In this document: positions 26,655 to 35,871 of the stretch, in pieces | Position numbering within the stretch: the first letter of the stretch is position 1 | Layout: every line of letters begins with the position of its first letter | Assembly: GCF_000428525.1 (NCBI RefSeq) | Contig: NZ_AUAC01000002.1 | Location: forward strand, 310,001-374,000 | Source of the DNA: Hellea balneolensis DSM 19091 | GTDB lineage: Bacteria > Pseudomonadota > Alphaproteobacteria > Caulobacterales > Maricaulaceae | Direction of reading: 5' to 3' | Length of the DNA stretch: 64,000 nt | Position numbers and translations under genes: made by a program | The notes under the pieces: generated by a model | What the model was told of the DNA's origin: nothing | What the model saw: the letters and a program-made list of their open reading frames with translations, nothing else | The model's database searches: none

Positions 26655-29062
26655 GGATCGCAATGCCAACATGTCTCAAGCTGTCCCATTCCGATGGGGC
26701 CTCCGAGCGGAAGCGTTTTAGCTTTCGTCACAGGTGGCCGTGCTTTTACTGGACGTTCCAGATGCGCATCAATTAATGAGACCAACCACAGGCCGTGCCC
26801 TGAGCCTTTTATAGTAAGATCGCTACGAATATCGCGCAAGACTTTGTCAGTTCGCGCTTTAACGCCGGGCGTGGCTTGACTGTCTGCGAGTTCCATCAAA
26901 GCAAAAACGAAACGCGCTTGAATCCCCTTTGCAATTTCTCCAGTGCGATCATTATTAGGCTGACGCATAACATAAGCACGTGTGCGCTGTAGAACGTCCA
27001 TCAAACCAAGATTGCGCGCGTCACGCCTCTTAAATTCAATCAAACGTGCGGCACGGCGTGGGTCCAGTAAAACATCAAATGTAAGGTCAGCAGCCGTGTC
27101 TGCCGCCGCGGTGACGTCGAATGCGGGATAAGCAGTCTTACGAAATAATTCTCGGTCACTATCCGCTATGGAATAACTTACCAATGTAGGTGTCAGAAGA
27201 TTTAACGTTGAGTCTTTTAAGTCCAATTCCACTGGGTCGAGCGTCTTTAGAACAGCGGCTAATGCACGTCTCTGATCAGCAGGAGCAACAATTTTTGCAG
27301 GGCTTTGACCATCACCTTTAAGAGCATAATTAAAACTCATACCACCAATATACTTGGCCGCCGCAGCCGTTTGGTAACGATGGTAAAGATAAATGGGCAC
27401 GATGACTTTGTTCAAATCATAGACAGGCTGTCCAGGATGAATGCGGTCGGGTCCAAATGTGTCAAGTGCAAGACGGCGAACGCGCATAGCCTCATTTAAC
27501 CCTTCAACTGGATCACTGCCATTATCCCAGATATTGCCTAAGGGGTGAGCCGTTCCCGCACTACGCGCATCCGAGTCGGCCACATAAGCCAAGCCGCGAT
27601 CCAAAGCATTCTGTATGACGGCCTCACGTTCTTGATCTGTTAAATCACCATAGAGCCAAATCGCTGCAAATTTATCCCAGTCACCCACGCCAACGCCATA
27701 AGTGTTTGAAAAATCCATTTGACCATCTGTTACGCGCACATCGGGGGCGGGATAATCCATCACCGAGCCTTTGCCATAAGTGCTAGCGGCGAAGTTATGT
27801 GCAAAACCGAGAGCATGACCGACTTCATGCGCTGACAACTGACGAATACGATCTAATGCAAGTTCAACAGGGTCATCATCGGCCCCGCTATCTGTTTTTG
27901 CCGTTCCAGCCAGGCCTTCGAATATCATGCGGTCTTGGCGCACACGCAAGGAGCCTAGATTTACATGCCCTTTTAACATTTCACCCGTGCGAGGATCTGA
28001 AACACCTCCGCCATAGGACCACCCACGTGTTTGACGATGAACCCATTGAACAACATTATAACGGATATCAAGTGGATGGGCATCCTCTGGCAAAACCTCA
28101 ACGCGGTATCCATCAGGAAAACCGGCAGCTTCAAAGGCTGCTTCCCACCATTTAGCACCGTCGATTAAGGCACTGCGAATAGGCTCAGGCGCACCACTAT
28201 CAATATAAAAGACGATCGGGTTTAGGGTTTCACCCGCTTCATTTTTTTGCAAGCGATAACGCCGCGCCAAACGGGTTTCAATCTGTCCTGAAATAGGCAC
28301 GCTATAATCATAGTGCACCTCTTCAATCGCACCTGCACGCGGGTCTGACCTTAAGGGCTTATACCCTTCTTCAGGCAGTCTTACAAAACTATGATGCTGA
28401 ATAAGTGTTGCATCCCGTCCGTTTGCGGCTGTTGTCGCGACCTCAGTTCCGGGTTTGGCAGATGAAAGCGTAAAAAACACGTCCACTTCAACATTATCAG
28501 GAAAAGAAAAAACGTTTTTTGTATCCACAAATGTTCTATCTTTTGAAACGCTAAAGCTGCCTTGGTCTCTGTCCTTCAAATATTGCACGAGGTTTAAAAC
28601 GTCACTCGTTAGGAAGTCTGTTAGGTCAACCACAAGTCCATTGGAACTTTTGATAATATCAGCACTTGCAAGAAATGATCGCGCAAAACTTTCCCGAACA
28701 GCGCGTTCCTCAAGAGGGTTATCGGCGCTCGCGCGATAGAGCATATTTTCGGCTTCTATAACAATTTTATCCCCTATTCGGCGAAAGACGATGATTTTTC
28801 CGCTATCGCCCCAACCTCGGTCAAGTCCCACAGGGTTAGATCCCAGACCCGCCGTAAGCCTTGCTGTATGAATAAGACGAAGCGATACACCGTCTTCATC
28901 TGCTTTGGGCAGCTTAGCTAAGACACGGTTCTTACTATTATCCACATAGAGATCAATGAACCCCTGTTTATGTTCTAGCCCCGCTAAAGGGTTAGAAGTT
29001 TCAGCACTAGGCTGACATGCCGTAAGAATAAAAGCCATTACCAAGCCAAGAAAAATACGCAT
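26651..29062 (-). CDS. zinc-dependent metalloprotease lipoprotein (DUF5117/DUF4953-like)
   Basis: 803 aa from the ATG at 29062; an in-frame TTG at 29074 is less likely. A lipoprotein signal MRIFLGLVMAFILTAC ends in lipobox LTAC, so the protein is probably anchored in the outer membrane or periplasm. The extended zinc motif HEVGHALGFAH (His412, Glu413, His416, His422) is of the metzincin type H-E-x2-H-x2-G-x2-H. The N-terminal 250 residues match the beta-rich DUF5117 portion of these large proteins. The substrate is unknown; it may degrade peptides or process envelope proteins. Confidence 0.85.
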   Translation of the reverse strand: MRIFLGLVMAFILTACQPSAETSNPLAGLEHKQGFIDLYVDNSKNRVLAKLPKADEDGVSLRLIHTARLTAGLGSNPVGLDRGWGDSGKIIVFRRIGDKIVIEAENMLYRASADNPLEERAVRESFARSFLASADIIKSSNGLVVDLTDFLTSDVLNLVQYLKDRDQGSFSVSKDRTFVDTKNVFSFPDNVEVDVFFTLSSAKPGTEVATTAANGRDATLIQHHSFVRLPEEGYKPLRSDPRAGAIEEVHYDYSVPISGQIETRLARRYRLQKNEAGETLNPIVFYIDSGAPEPIRSALIDGAKWWEAAFEAAGFPDGYRVEVLPEDAHPLDIRYNVVQWVHRQTRGWSYGGGVSDPRTGEMLKGHVNLGSLRVRQDRMIFEGLAGTAKTDSGADDDPVELALDRIRQLSAHEVGHALGFAHNFAASTYGKGSVMDYPAPDVRVTDGQMDFSNTYGVGVGDWDKFAAIWLYGDLTDQEREAVIQNALDRGLAYVADSDARSAGTAHPLGNIWDNGSDPVEGLNEAMRVRRLALDTFGPDRIHPGQPVYDLNKVIVPIYLYHRYQTAAAAKYIGGMSFNYALKGDGQSPAKIVAPADQRRALAAVLKTLDPVELDLKDSTLNLLTPTLVSYSIADSDRELFRKTAYPAFDVTAAADTAADLTFDVLLDPRRAARLIEFKRRDARNLGLMDVLQRTRAYVMRQPNNDRTGEIAKGIQARFVFALMELADSQATPGVKARTDKVLRDIRSDLTIKGSGHGLWLVSLIDAHLERPVKARPPVTKAKTLPLGGPIGMGQLETCWHCDP

Positions 29063-29132
29063 ACTAACACCCAATGATTTGTCTAAAACTAACCGCGAGA
29101 GTAACAGCTAAATGCGTCTTGTCGAGTAGAGC

Positions 29133-29615
29133 CTATAGCTTTTGAAACATGACATAGGCTTCTACATCACCTTCGACAGGGTCTTGAAAAGCCATAGGCA
29201 GGCGTCCCACAATTTCGAAACCCATTTTTGTCCATAGATGAACGGCAGGTTTGTTTGTTGAAACGACGAGATTATACTGCATAGCCCGATATCCCATATG
29301 GCGGGCTTGCTTAAGAGAATGCTCGCACAGTTGTGCCGCAATACCTTGCCCGCGAAACTCAGCATTGGTGACATAACCACAATTGCAAACATGGTTGCCG
29401 GGCCCAGCATTATTCGGCCTGATGTAATAAACACCTACGGGAACTTTGCCCTGCTCTGCTATAAACACATCTTTATCTAGAGCAAACCAATAGGCCAATG
29501 CCCCATCCTTATCCAAATCTTGCGGTAAAGGATAGGTTCTGCCCTCTCGAATAACAGGTTTTGTAAGACTCCAGACGGCGTCATAATCCTCTTGCGTCGC
29601 GCGGCGAATATTCAC
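29133..29615 (-). CDS. GNAT family N-acetyltransferase
   Basis: 160 aa with a standard GNAT fold. The acetyl-CoA pyrophosphate loop is the Q/R-x2-G-x-G/A segment in NAEFRGQGIAAQLCEHSL, and motif B follows (YNLVVSTNKPAVHLWTKMGFE). Translation probably starts with GTG at 29615, which follows AAGGG. No signal peptide or partner gene hints at the acceptor. It is a single gene between the metalloprotease and the divergent csaA gene. Confidence 0.88.
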   Translation of the reverse strand: MNIRRATQEDYDAVWSLTKPVIREGRTYPLPQDLDKDGALAYWFALDKDVFIAEQGKVPVGVYYIRPNNAGPGNHVCNCGYVTNAEFRGQGIAAQLCEHSLKQARHMGYRAMQYNLVVSTNKPAVHLWTKMGFEIVGRLPMAFQDPVEGDVEAYVMFQKL

Positions 29616-29667
29616 GTAAAACCCTTTTCATGTGGACGAAGCCAAGAGGCTTTGACATATAACCGAA

Positions 29668-30015
29668 ATGACAAAAACACCAGAAACTGATTTCGAAACT
29701 TTCCTAAAAGTCGATATCCGCACAGGCACCATCATCGAAGCCGTGGAATTTCCCGAAGCCCGCAAACCTGCCTATAAACTCAAGATTGACTTTGGCGAGG
29801 GCATTGGCGTTAAAAAATCATCTGCTCAAATAACGGGGCTTTATACCCCAACTAAACTGATAGGAAAGCAAGTCGCCGCAGTCGTGAACTTTCCCAGACG
29901 CCAAATTGGCCCCTTCATGTCCGAGGTTTTAACGCTGGGTTTTCATAATGACGAAGGTCACGTCAGCTTATTCTCACCTGATCATAAGATCGCAAATGGG
30001 ACACGTTTGTTATGA
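29668..30015 (+). CDS. csaA: CsaA-type tRNA-binding domain protein
   Basis: 115-aa stand-alone OB-fold tRNA-binding domain: FLKVDIRTGTIIEAVEFPEA, KKSSAQITGLYTP and NFPRRQIGPFMSEVLTLGF are the typical blocks. CsaA binds tRNA and has been proposed to act as a chaperone for exported proteins. Its stop overlaps the thiE start as ATGA, so the two are co-translated; a functional link to thiamine synthesis is not evident. Confidence 0.9.
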   Translation: MTKTPETDFETFLKVDIRTGTIIEAVEFPEARKPAYKLKIDFGEGIGVKKSSAQITGLYTPTKLIGKQVAAVVNFPRRQIGPFMSEVLTLGFHNDEGHVSLFSPDHKIANGTRLL

Positions 30016-30674
30016 GCGATGATAGCTGCCAAATCTATTTGATTACGCCTCCACAAATTCCTGACCTGCAAGCCTTTTGCAAAACATTGAGCGAAACTCT
30101 TGCAGCCGCCCCCGTTGCATGTCTTCAAATACGGCTAAAAGAGATGAACGGAGACAAACCAGAGAGTTCAGCCGTCATTCAGGCCTGTGAAGCTATTAAA
30201 CCTATATGTCATGAACATGGAACACTTGTCATTATCAATGACAACCCTGATCTGGCAAAGGAATGTGAAGCGGATGGCGTTCATTTGGGTCAAAACGACA
30301 TGGACTATTTTTCATCCCGGGAACTGCTAGGCGGTGATGTCATCATTGGTGTCACATGCCATAATTCAAAAGGCCTCGGTTTTGAGGCTGCAAATGCAGG
30401 CGCGGATTATGTGGCTTTTGGCGCGTTTTTTGACACGCCAACCAAGGCCGCCAAATACCGTGCCGAGACGGAGATTTTGGAATGGTGGCAAGAAGCCGTC
30501 GAAATACCCAGTGTCGCGATTGGCGGAATAACCGTGGACAATGCGGCGCAGATCATCAGAGCGGGCGCGGACTTTATAGCCGTATCTTCCGGCGTGTGGG
30601 CGCATCCGGACGGGCCAGCCTCAGCGGTTTCGCAGCTATCTGCCTTATGTCAGGCGCATTCACAGCGGGACTAG
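30012..30674 (+). CDS. thiE: thiamine phosphate synthase
   Basis: 220-aa TIM barrel. Conserved blocks include LQIRLKEM, IINDNPDLA, ADGVHLGQNDM, GVTCHN, ADYVAFGAFFDTPTK and the C-terminal phosphate site VAIGGITVDNA. It couples HMP-PP and thiazole phosphate to thiamine phosphate. No TPP riboswitch motif was seen upstream; it depends on the csaA promoter. The last 79 bases also encode, in another frame, the likely signal peptide of the downstream Sel1 protein. Confidence 0.9.
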   Translation: MSDDSCQIYLITPPQIPDLQAFCKTLSETLAAAPVACLQIRLKEMNGDKPESSAVIQACEAIKPICHEHGTLVIINDNPDLAKECEADGVHLGQNDMDYFSSRELLGGDVIIGVTCHNSKGLGFEAANAGADYVAFGAFFDTPTKAAKYRAETEILEWWQEAVEIPSVAIGGITVDNAAQIIRAGADFIAVSSGVWAHPDGPASAVSQLSALCQAHSQRD

Positions 30675-31642
30675 GCCAGTCCGCTTACGCAGACTCAACA
30701 ACATCCACACAGCCTTCCGTCAGTTTTGACGATGCGCTTTCCGCCTTTAATAGCGGGGATAAACTTACGGCCCTTTCCCATGCTCGGGTGGCCGCTCGCG
30801 CTGGTTCAGCCGATGCCGCCGTTATGGCCGGATATATTCTACGCAAGGGTGAAACGGGTTCGATCAATCTGACTGAAGCTAAATCTTGGTATTTGCAAGC
30901 CGCGAATAAAAACCATCCCGATGCTCTTGTCGCTCTGGGTGAAATGGCCATCAAGAATGAAGCCGGACTGACGCAAGCTGACGCCGTCGCTTACCTGACT
31001 CGCGCTTCTGATATGGGCCGAACAGATGCCATGCGGGCCTTGTCAGACCTTTACCGCACGGGCCAAGGCACAGCTCCTAGCACCAAGAAATCACAAAACC
31101 TGCTCAAGAAGGCCTCGCAAAGCTTTGACAGCGATGCCACGAAACGCTTAGGCGATAGCTATTTTGAAAAAGACCCGAAAAAGGCCCTGAAATATTATGA
31201 GCAAGCCGCTGAATCAGGTCATATTGAAGCCGCCTACATTGCCGGCGTTATGTATGCAGAAAATTTTGAAATTCGGCCAAATTCAGCAAAATCGGCGGCG
31301 CTGCTAAAACAAGCGGCGGAAGGTGGCCACGCAGCGGCTCAAGCAGATTATGGTCTACTGGTTTATCAAGGTTACGGAGCAGCGCGGTCTGAAACCGAAG
31401 CGGCCAAATGGTTCGAAAAATCAGCCAAAGGCGGCGACAAAGAAGGTCAATTTCTTTACGCATTCACGCTGGCGAAAGGTGAAGGCGTGACGCAGAGTTT
31501 TGAAGACGCGTATTATTGGCTCCTAAAGTCAGATAAGAGCGGCAATGACGACTATGATAAAGATCGTGCAGAGTTGAAGAAGCGTTTAGAGGCGAATGTC
31601 GATGCGACTGTGTTAGATAGAGCCAGGGCGCGGGTAAAATAA
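30596..31642 (+). CDS. exported Sel1-repeat (TPR-like) protein
   Basis: 348 aa if it starts at GTG 30596, which gives a signal peptide with an Arg-containing n-region, a hydrophobic core and the cleavage site SAYA-DS. An ATG at 30647 gives a weak, short signal. About six or seven Sel1-like repeats follow, e.g. AKSWYLQAANKNHPDALVAL, ALKYYEQAAESGHIEAAYIA and AAKWFEKSAKGGDKEGQFLY. Such repeats form protein-binding scaffolds in the periplasm, often tied to cell-envelope or division processes. The 5' end overlaps thiE in another frame. Confidence 0.8.
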   Translation: MGASGRASLSGFAAICLMSGAFTAGLGQSAYADSTTSTQPSVSFDDALSAFNSGDKLTALSHARVAARAGSADAAVMAGYILRKGETGSINLTEAKSWYLQAANKNHPDALVALGEMAIKNEAGLTQADAVAYLTRASDMGRTDAMRALSDLYRTGQGTAPSTKKSQNLLKKASQSFDSDATKRLGDSYFEKDPKKALKYYEQAAESGHIEAAYIAGVMYAENFEIRPNSAKSAALLKQAAEGGHAAAQADYGLLVYQGYGAARSETEAAKWFEKSAKGGDKEGQFLYAFTLAKGEGVTQSFEDAYYWLLKSDKSGNDDYDKDRAELKKRLEANVDATVLDRARARVK

Positions 31643-31667
31643 AAAAAGAGTTATTTACTTTACCACC

Positions 31668-32870
31668 TTAAGCGCCTGAGGGAACACCAAAAATAAAGAC
31701 TGCAAAAGCTAACAACCCCAAGCTAAAAAAGGCTATCGATTTACCCTTATCTTGAGGCCTAATACGTGCCGCTTGCCACGCTACGAAGCATTGCATCCCG
31801 TAGAACAACGCAAATGCTCGGCTTGCTAATGCGATAACTTGATTAACGTCCAGTGATACTAAAATACCTACACCAATAAGGGCGATCAAAAGATAAGCGT
31901 GTCGTTGATCAATTTTACCTTCCGTCAATTCGGAGACTAGTCCAGCCTCACCTATGCTATCGGCAATTGAGGCACTGAACTGACTTGCGGCAGCCGCAAC
32001 TGTCAGAGAAATAGGTAAAAGAGCCGTCACAACAGCCGAAACCGTTATAATCGCTGCAACGCCTTCTCCTTTGGATAAATCTGCTAATAATGGAGAGAGT
32101 AAAATAAAGAAGACTATATAGATAACGCCACTTATAAGTTGCGCGTTCAGCATAGCTCTTTGTCGTAACTTTGCATCAAAGTCATCGCCAGTAAATCGAG
32201 TTGTTTCGAAACCTTGCACGATAATTAATAGCCCAAGCAAGACTGGCAATGACCCTATATCAAACTTACCTGACGGAGGGCTTACGTTTGAACCTGCACT
32301 GATAAGACCACCGAGATGCGCCGCCAAAGCGACCAACATACCACAAATTACCGCCAAGTTTAACGCTGTCGCATAGCGCTCCAGAGACGCCACCCTAGTG
32401 GCCCCACCGCTCAATCCCAAGGCACCTATAGTAACAAGCAAAGCTATAGCTATAATGTTTGCAATGAAGGCGTCCTGACGCCCCGAAGCCTCCAGAACAA
32501 AGTTTCCTAAAAGAGACAAATAATAGGCTACGGAAATAAAATACGCGAAAGCTAAAACAACATGGCTGAGTTTCTCCATAGAACTTATAACAGTATTGGA
32601 GCCCTCTTCTAGTAGTGGCTCAACAACTCTAATGTTATATCGTATTGCCCACCCCAGAAGGCCGGCTAAGATTATCAATATAAAAATAGCTATAGCTGCA
32701 TAACCGCCAAATTCGCGAGCTAAAAGCGGCGCAGATACCAAAAAACCGCTGCCAATAATTGAGGCCAATGGTGTTACAGTAGCCTTCCACATTGAGCGCT
32801 TCGTAAAGGGTGCCAAAAGAAAAACACCCAGAAAAAGCGCACCAGCTATAATAAAGAACGCTGAAACCAT
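31668..32870 (-). CDS. APC-superfamily-like integral membrane permease
   Basis: 400 aa, almost entirely hydrophobic, with about 11 membrane segments. The first core helix has a broken-helix glycine motif (LASIIGSGFLVSAPLLAREFGG), as in LeuT/APC-fold transporters. Another conserved-looking block is IVQGFETTRFTGDDF. It resembles amino-acid or cation symporters of the APC group, but no family-specific substrate motif was found. It stands alone, convergent with the Sel1 gene with a 25-base gap. Confidence 0.7.
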   Translation of the reverse strand: MVSAFFIIAGALFLGVFLLAPFTKRSMWKATVTPLASIIGSGFLVSAPLLAREFGGYAAIAIFILIILAGLLGWAIRYNIRVVEPLLEEGSNTVISSMEKLSHVVLAFAYFISVAYYLSLLGNFVLEASGRQDAFIANIIAIALLVTIGALGLSGGATRVASLERYATALNLAVICGMLVALAAHLGGLISAGSNVSPPSGKFDIGSLPVLLGLLIIVQGFETTRFTGDDFDAKLRQRAMLNAQLISGVIYIVFFILLSPLLADLSKGEGVAAIITVSAVVTALLPISLTVAAAASQFSASIADSIGEAGLVSELTEGKIDQRHAYLLIALIGVGILVSLDVNQVIALASRAFALFYGMQCFVAWQAARIRPQDKGKSIAFFSLGLLAFAVFIFGVPSGA

Positions 32871-32955
32871 AACATGAGGTCCTCTTAGAAATTTAAACTC
32901 AAATAAAACTAAATCTATAAGCGACTCCGAAGCGCATCAAAGACAATGCTATGTT

Positions 32956-33867
32956 CTATTTTCCCAACGTCCGAGCGATTCTAAATCCGTAATCATCGTA
33001 ACGATAATCAGTTGTATATCTTAGGCGTTTTGACGCGCGCATTTGATAACCGTGCGTAACCCAAGAGCCACCGCGCATCACGCGGAGTTTACAGTTTCCA
33101 CTCAAGCGTGGCGTTCCGTTTGCAGGAGCACCGGAATGGTTTGGGTTCCAGCAATCCTCGACCCATTCATAGACATTCCCGTGAATATCGTGAAGGCCAA
33201 AGGCATTGGCAGGATAGCTGCCAACGGGTTTCGTTTGCCGAATATACGGGCCTTGAGGCCCATCCCCGTAGGGCTTCTCGCCGTTAAAATTCGCATCATA
33301 GGCCCCGATACTATAGCCTGTAGAAAATGGCCCCTTTTGTCCTGCGCGCGCAACATATTCCCACTCAGCTTCAGAGAGCAGCCGATAATTAAGCCCAGTC
33401 TTGCGTCTTATCCATTTGATGTATGATTTTGCGTCCTGCCAACTAATGTTAATAACGGGGCGGTTTCCGCGGCCCCATCCGCCATCTTTCGGACGGTGTC
33501 CCCGGCATCCGCCATCAGCAACACAAACGCCCCATTCACTGAAGGTGACTTCAAATTTACCGACCTCAAAGGGGTAATCAATCGTGACCTTATGACGGGG
33601 CCCTTCATTACTGTCCCGCCGAACTTCATCCTTGGGTGAGCCCATCATAAAGCTACCGGGCAAGATCGTTACCATATTCATTCTAGCAGGAGATGGACGC
33701 CCGTGATCGCGGCGCTTCTTAACGACGGCTTTGACCTCTGGCTTTGGAGGTTTAGCATCCAATGTCAGATAATAAATAGACTCAGCTGACATTTGCTCAA
33801 AGTCACACCTTGCTGGCCCCACCAAAGGAGGCCCCGTAAGAGCAATCATGCATAAACTACTTATCAT
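32956..33867 (-). CDS. SUMF1/formylglycine-generating-enzyme-fold protein lacking the catalytic cysteines
   Basis: 303 aa. A short N-terminal hydrophobic stretch (MISSLCMIALTGPPLVG) suggests export. The frame stays open seven codons upstream, encoding a Lys-rich n-region but without a standard start. The SUMF1 core is clear: GSFMMGSPKDEVRRDSNEGP, YRLLSEAEWEYVARAG, FGLHDIHGNVYEWVEDCW and YDDYGFRIAR. In FGE the catalytic pair lies after GGSY; here the region reads GGSWVTHGYQMRAS, with Thr and Met at the two cysteine positions. It is therefore unlikely to make formylglycine and may be a binding or EgtB-like-fold protein. Confidence 0.85.
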   Translation of the reverse strand: MISSLCMIALTGPPLVGPARCDFEQMSAESIYYLTLDAKPPKPEVKAVVKKRRDHGRPSPARMNMVTILPGSFMMGSPKDEVRRDSNEGPRHKVTIDYPFEVGKFEVTFSEWGVCVADGGCRGHRPKDGGWGRGNRPVINISWQDAKSYIKWIRRKTGLNYRLLSEAEWEYVARAGQKGPFSTGYSIGAYDANFNGEKPYGDGPQGPYIRQTKPVGSYPANAFGLHDIHGNVYEWVEDCWNPNHSGAPANGTPRLSGNCKLRVMRGGSWVTHGYQMRASKRLRYTTDYRYDDYGFRIARTLGK

Positions 33868-33936
33868 AAAGATAGCTTTAGATTTTAAGTCTTAATTATT
33901 ATCCCTCGGCCCAAAGTCTAGCTTACTTCGGCTAAA

Positions 33937-34773
33937 TCAATGACCATATCCAGGATTTGTTCTGGCGAGTTTGCGCATCAAGCCTGGCCATACGAGGTTA
34001 TCTCCCATACCTGGAACGAAAGCAGCCGCTCCTTGCTGATAGACACGGTGCCCCATGGCTTCAGGCTCTTCGTGCAGATGTTCTTCTCCACCAACAGACT
34101 GCGCGAAGATTTGAGCTTTGCAGGCATTTTCAAGGAAATACATACGCAAAAAGGCCGTGCCGCAGGTCTTGCCCAAGGTTAGGGTTCCGTGATTGCGCAA
34201 CATAAGAAGGCTCTTAGTCCCAAGGTTTGCAACGATCCGCTCGCGCTCATCATGCTCCAGAGCAATACCCTCATAATCGTGATACGCCAAATCATCATAA
34301 ACTTGCATAGACATCTGCGTGTAACGACGGAGGCCCTTTTTCTGAGCTGACACCGCCATTCCGTAAGGTGTATGCACGTGGATGACGCAGCCCGCATCTT
34401 CCCGGGCCATATGGACAGCTGAGTGAATTGTAAAACCTGCAGGATTAATAAAATAAGGTGTGTCTTGGCAAATCTTCCCGTCCATATCGATTTTAACTAG
34501 AGCAGAGGCCGTCATTTCGTCAAACATGACCCCATATGGATTTATTAAAAACCTGTGCTCGCCATTTTCATCAGGAAGGCGCGCAGAGATATGCGTAAAA
34601 ACAAGGTCCGTCCAACCATGCATAGCACAAAGCCGGTAGGTTGCCGCCAGCTGTTTACGCATAGCCCACTCGGTATCAGAAACTTTTCCGTTTAAACTCG
34701 GCACAGTTATAGGGTCAGGAATATTAAAGCCGGCATCGACTTGCATTGCGGATAAATCAGATTGTGCGTTCAT
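33937..34773 (-). CDS. class II aldolase/adducin family protein
   Basis: 278 aa from the ATG at 34773, preceded by GGAGAACAGCC; the frame to 34827 is open but has no comparable ribosome site. The zinc ligands are recognisable in CVIHVHTPYGMAVSA (HxH) and a later His in LLMLRNHGTLTLG. FTHISARLP and FLINPYGVMFDEMTAS are further family blocks. Many such proteins of this length are of unknown substrate. It is divergent from galM with a 93-base spacer, so a sugar link is possible but unproven. Confidence 0.87.
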   Translation of the reverse strand: MNAQSDLSAMQVDAGFNIPDPITVPSLNGKVSDTEWAMRKQLAATYRLCAMHGWTDLVFTHISARLPDENGEHRFLINPYGVMFDEMTASALVKIDMDGKICQDTPYFINPAGFTIHSAVHMAREDAGCVIHVHTPYGMAVSAQKKGLRRYTQMSMQVYDDLAYHDYEGIALEHDERERIVANLGTKSLLMLRNHGTLTLGKTCGTAFLRMYFLENACKAQIFAQSVGGEEHLHEEPEAMGHRVYQQGAAAFVPGMGDNLVWPGLMRKLARTNPGYGH

Positions 34774-34866
34774 GGCTGTTCTCCAAACTTTTTTAACATG
34801 TATGCCCCCATAGAAGTAAGCTGACAAGGTGATTACATCCAGAGTAAAATTGCGTATTCAAGAGTT

Positions 34867-35871
34867 ATGATAAAAGTTGAGAATTTTGGATACCTTCCCA
34901 ATGGCGAAACGGTAAAAGCTTACATTTTCGAAACAGCCTTAGGGTTTCGCGCCACGATTTTAAGTTATGGCGCAACGCTCCAGTCGCTTAGATTTCCTGA
35001 CGGAACAGACGTCACGCTAGGTTTTGGAACACTGCAAGATTATCTTGGCGAGCACCCTTATTTTGGAGCAGCTATTGGCCGTGTCGCCAATCGTATTAGC
35101 CAAGCCTCTTTTAACCTTGCGGGTCAAAGATATAACATTCCCAAGAATGAAGGTAAGAATAATCTGCATAGCGGCCCAGAAGGCTTTGATCGTGCAAATT
35201 GGATGGGTACAATTGAAGGCGAAACTCTGATTTTAAGGCACACAAGCCCTGATGGTCACCAAGGCTTTCCAGGTGAATTGATGACAGAATTGCATTTCAC
35301 CTTTCAAGACAAAACCCTATCTTTAAATATCCAAGCCCAAACCAACAAAGCTTGCCCAGTCAATATTACCTATCACCCCTATTTTAATCTAACAAATGGC
35401 GGGGCGTCCCCATGTTCTGATCATACACTTCAAATTCTCGCAAATCGCCATACGCATAAAAATGATGACGGCCTTCCGACAGGTGAAATATCATTCACGG
35501 ATAACAGCCCTGATCTTGACTATCATGCCGGCAAATCAATTAGGAAAAACAACACACTTGACCAGAACTATGTCGTTAGCCCGCCTTTTGAGCATAATAG
35601 CAAAAAGCGAAAAATGGCTAAGCTAAGTTCAGACATCACTGGCCGCAAAGTCATCATTTGCTCTACCTATCCATGCTTACAAGCTTACACAGGGGCAGCC
35701 ATACCAAGTTTAAAAGGTAAAGGTGGAAATACATATGGAGCCAATCATGGCGTTGCTCTTGAGCCTCAAGGCTTTCCAAATGCAATAAATATCGAGCATT
35801 TCCCAACGAATGTTTTACAGCCAGGAGATAGATATAATCACAACATAAGCTATACATTTAAGAGCGAATAA
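34867..35871 (+). CDS. galM: galactose mutarotase (aldose 1-epimerase)
   Basis: 334 aa. Family blocks are NEGKNNLHSGPEGFDRANW (substrate-binding region with His), NITYHPYFNLTNG (catalytic His) and GVALEPQGFPNAIN (catalytic Glu). It interconverts alpha and beta anomers of free aldoses. Its 3' end overlaps the convergent gene by 14 bases. No other Leloir gene is in the window. Confidence 0.92.
   Translation: MIKVENFGYLPNGETVKAYIFETALGFRATILSYGATLQSLRFPDGTDVTLGFGTLQDYLGEHPYFGAAIGRVANRISQASFNLAGQRYNIPKNEGKNNLHSGPEGFDRANWMGTIEGETLILRHTSPDGHQGFPGELMTELHFTFQDKTLSLNIQAQTNKACPVNITYHPYFNLTNGGASPCSDHTLQILANRHTHKNDDGLPTGEISFTDNSPDLDYHAGKSIRKNNTLDQNYVVSPPFEHNSKKRKMAKLSSDITGRKVIICSTYPCLQAYTGAAIPSLKGKGGNTYGANHGVALEPQGFPNAINIEHFPTNVLQPGDRYNHNISYTFKSE

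Noticed and set aside
32956-33867. Formylglycine-generating enzyme for sulfatases
   Set aside because: Both active-site cysteines are replaced and no sulfatase gene is nearby.
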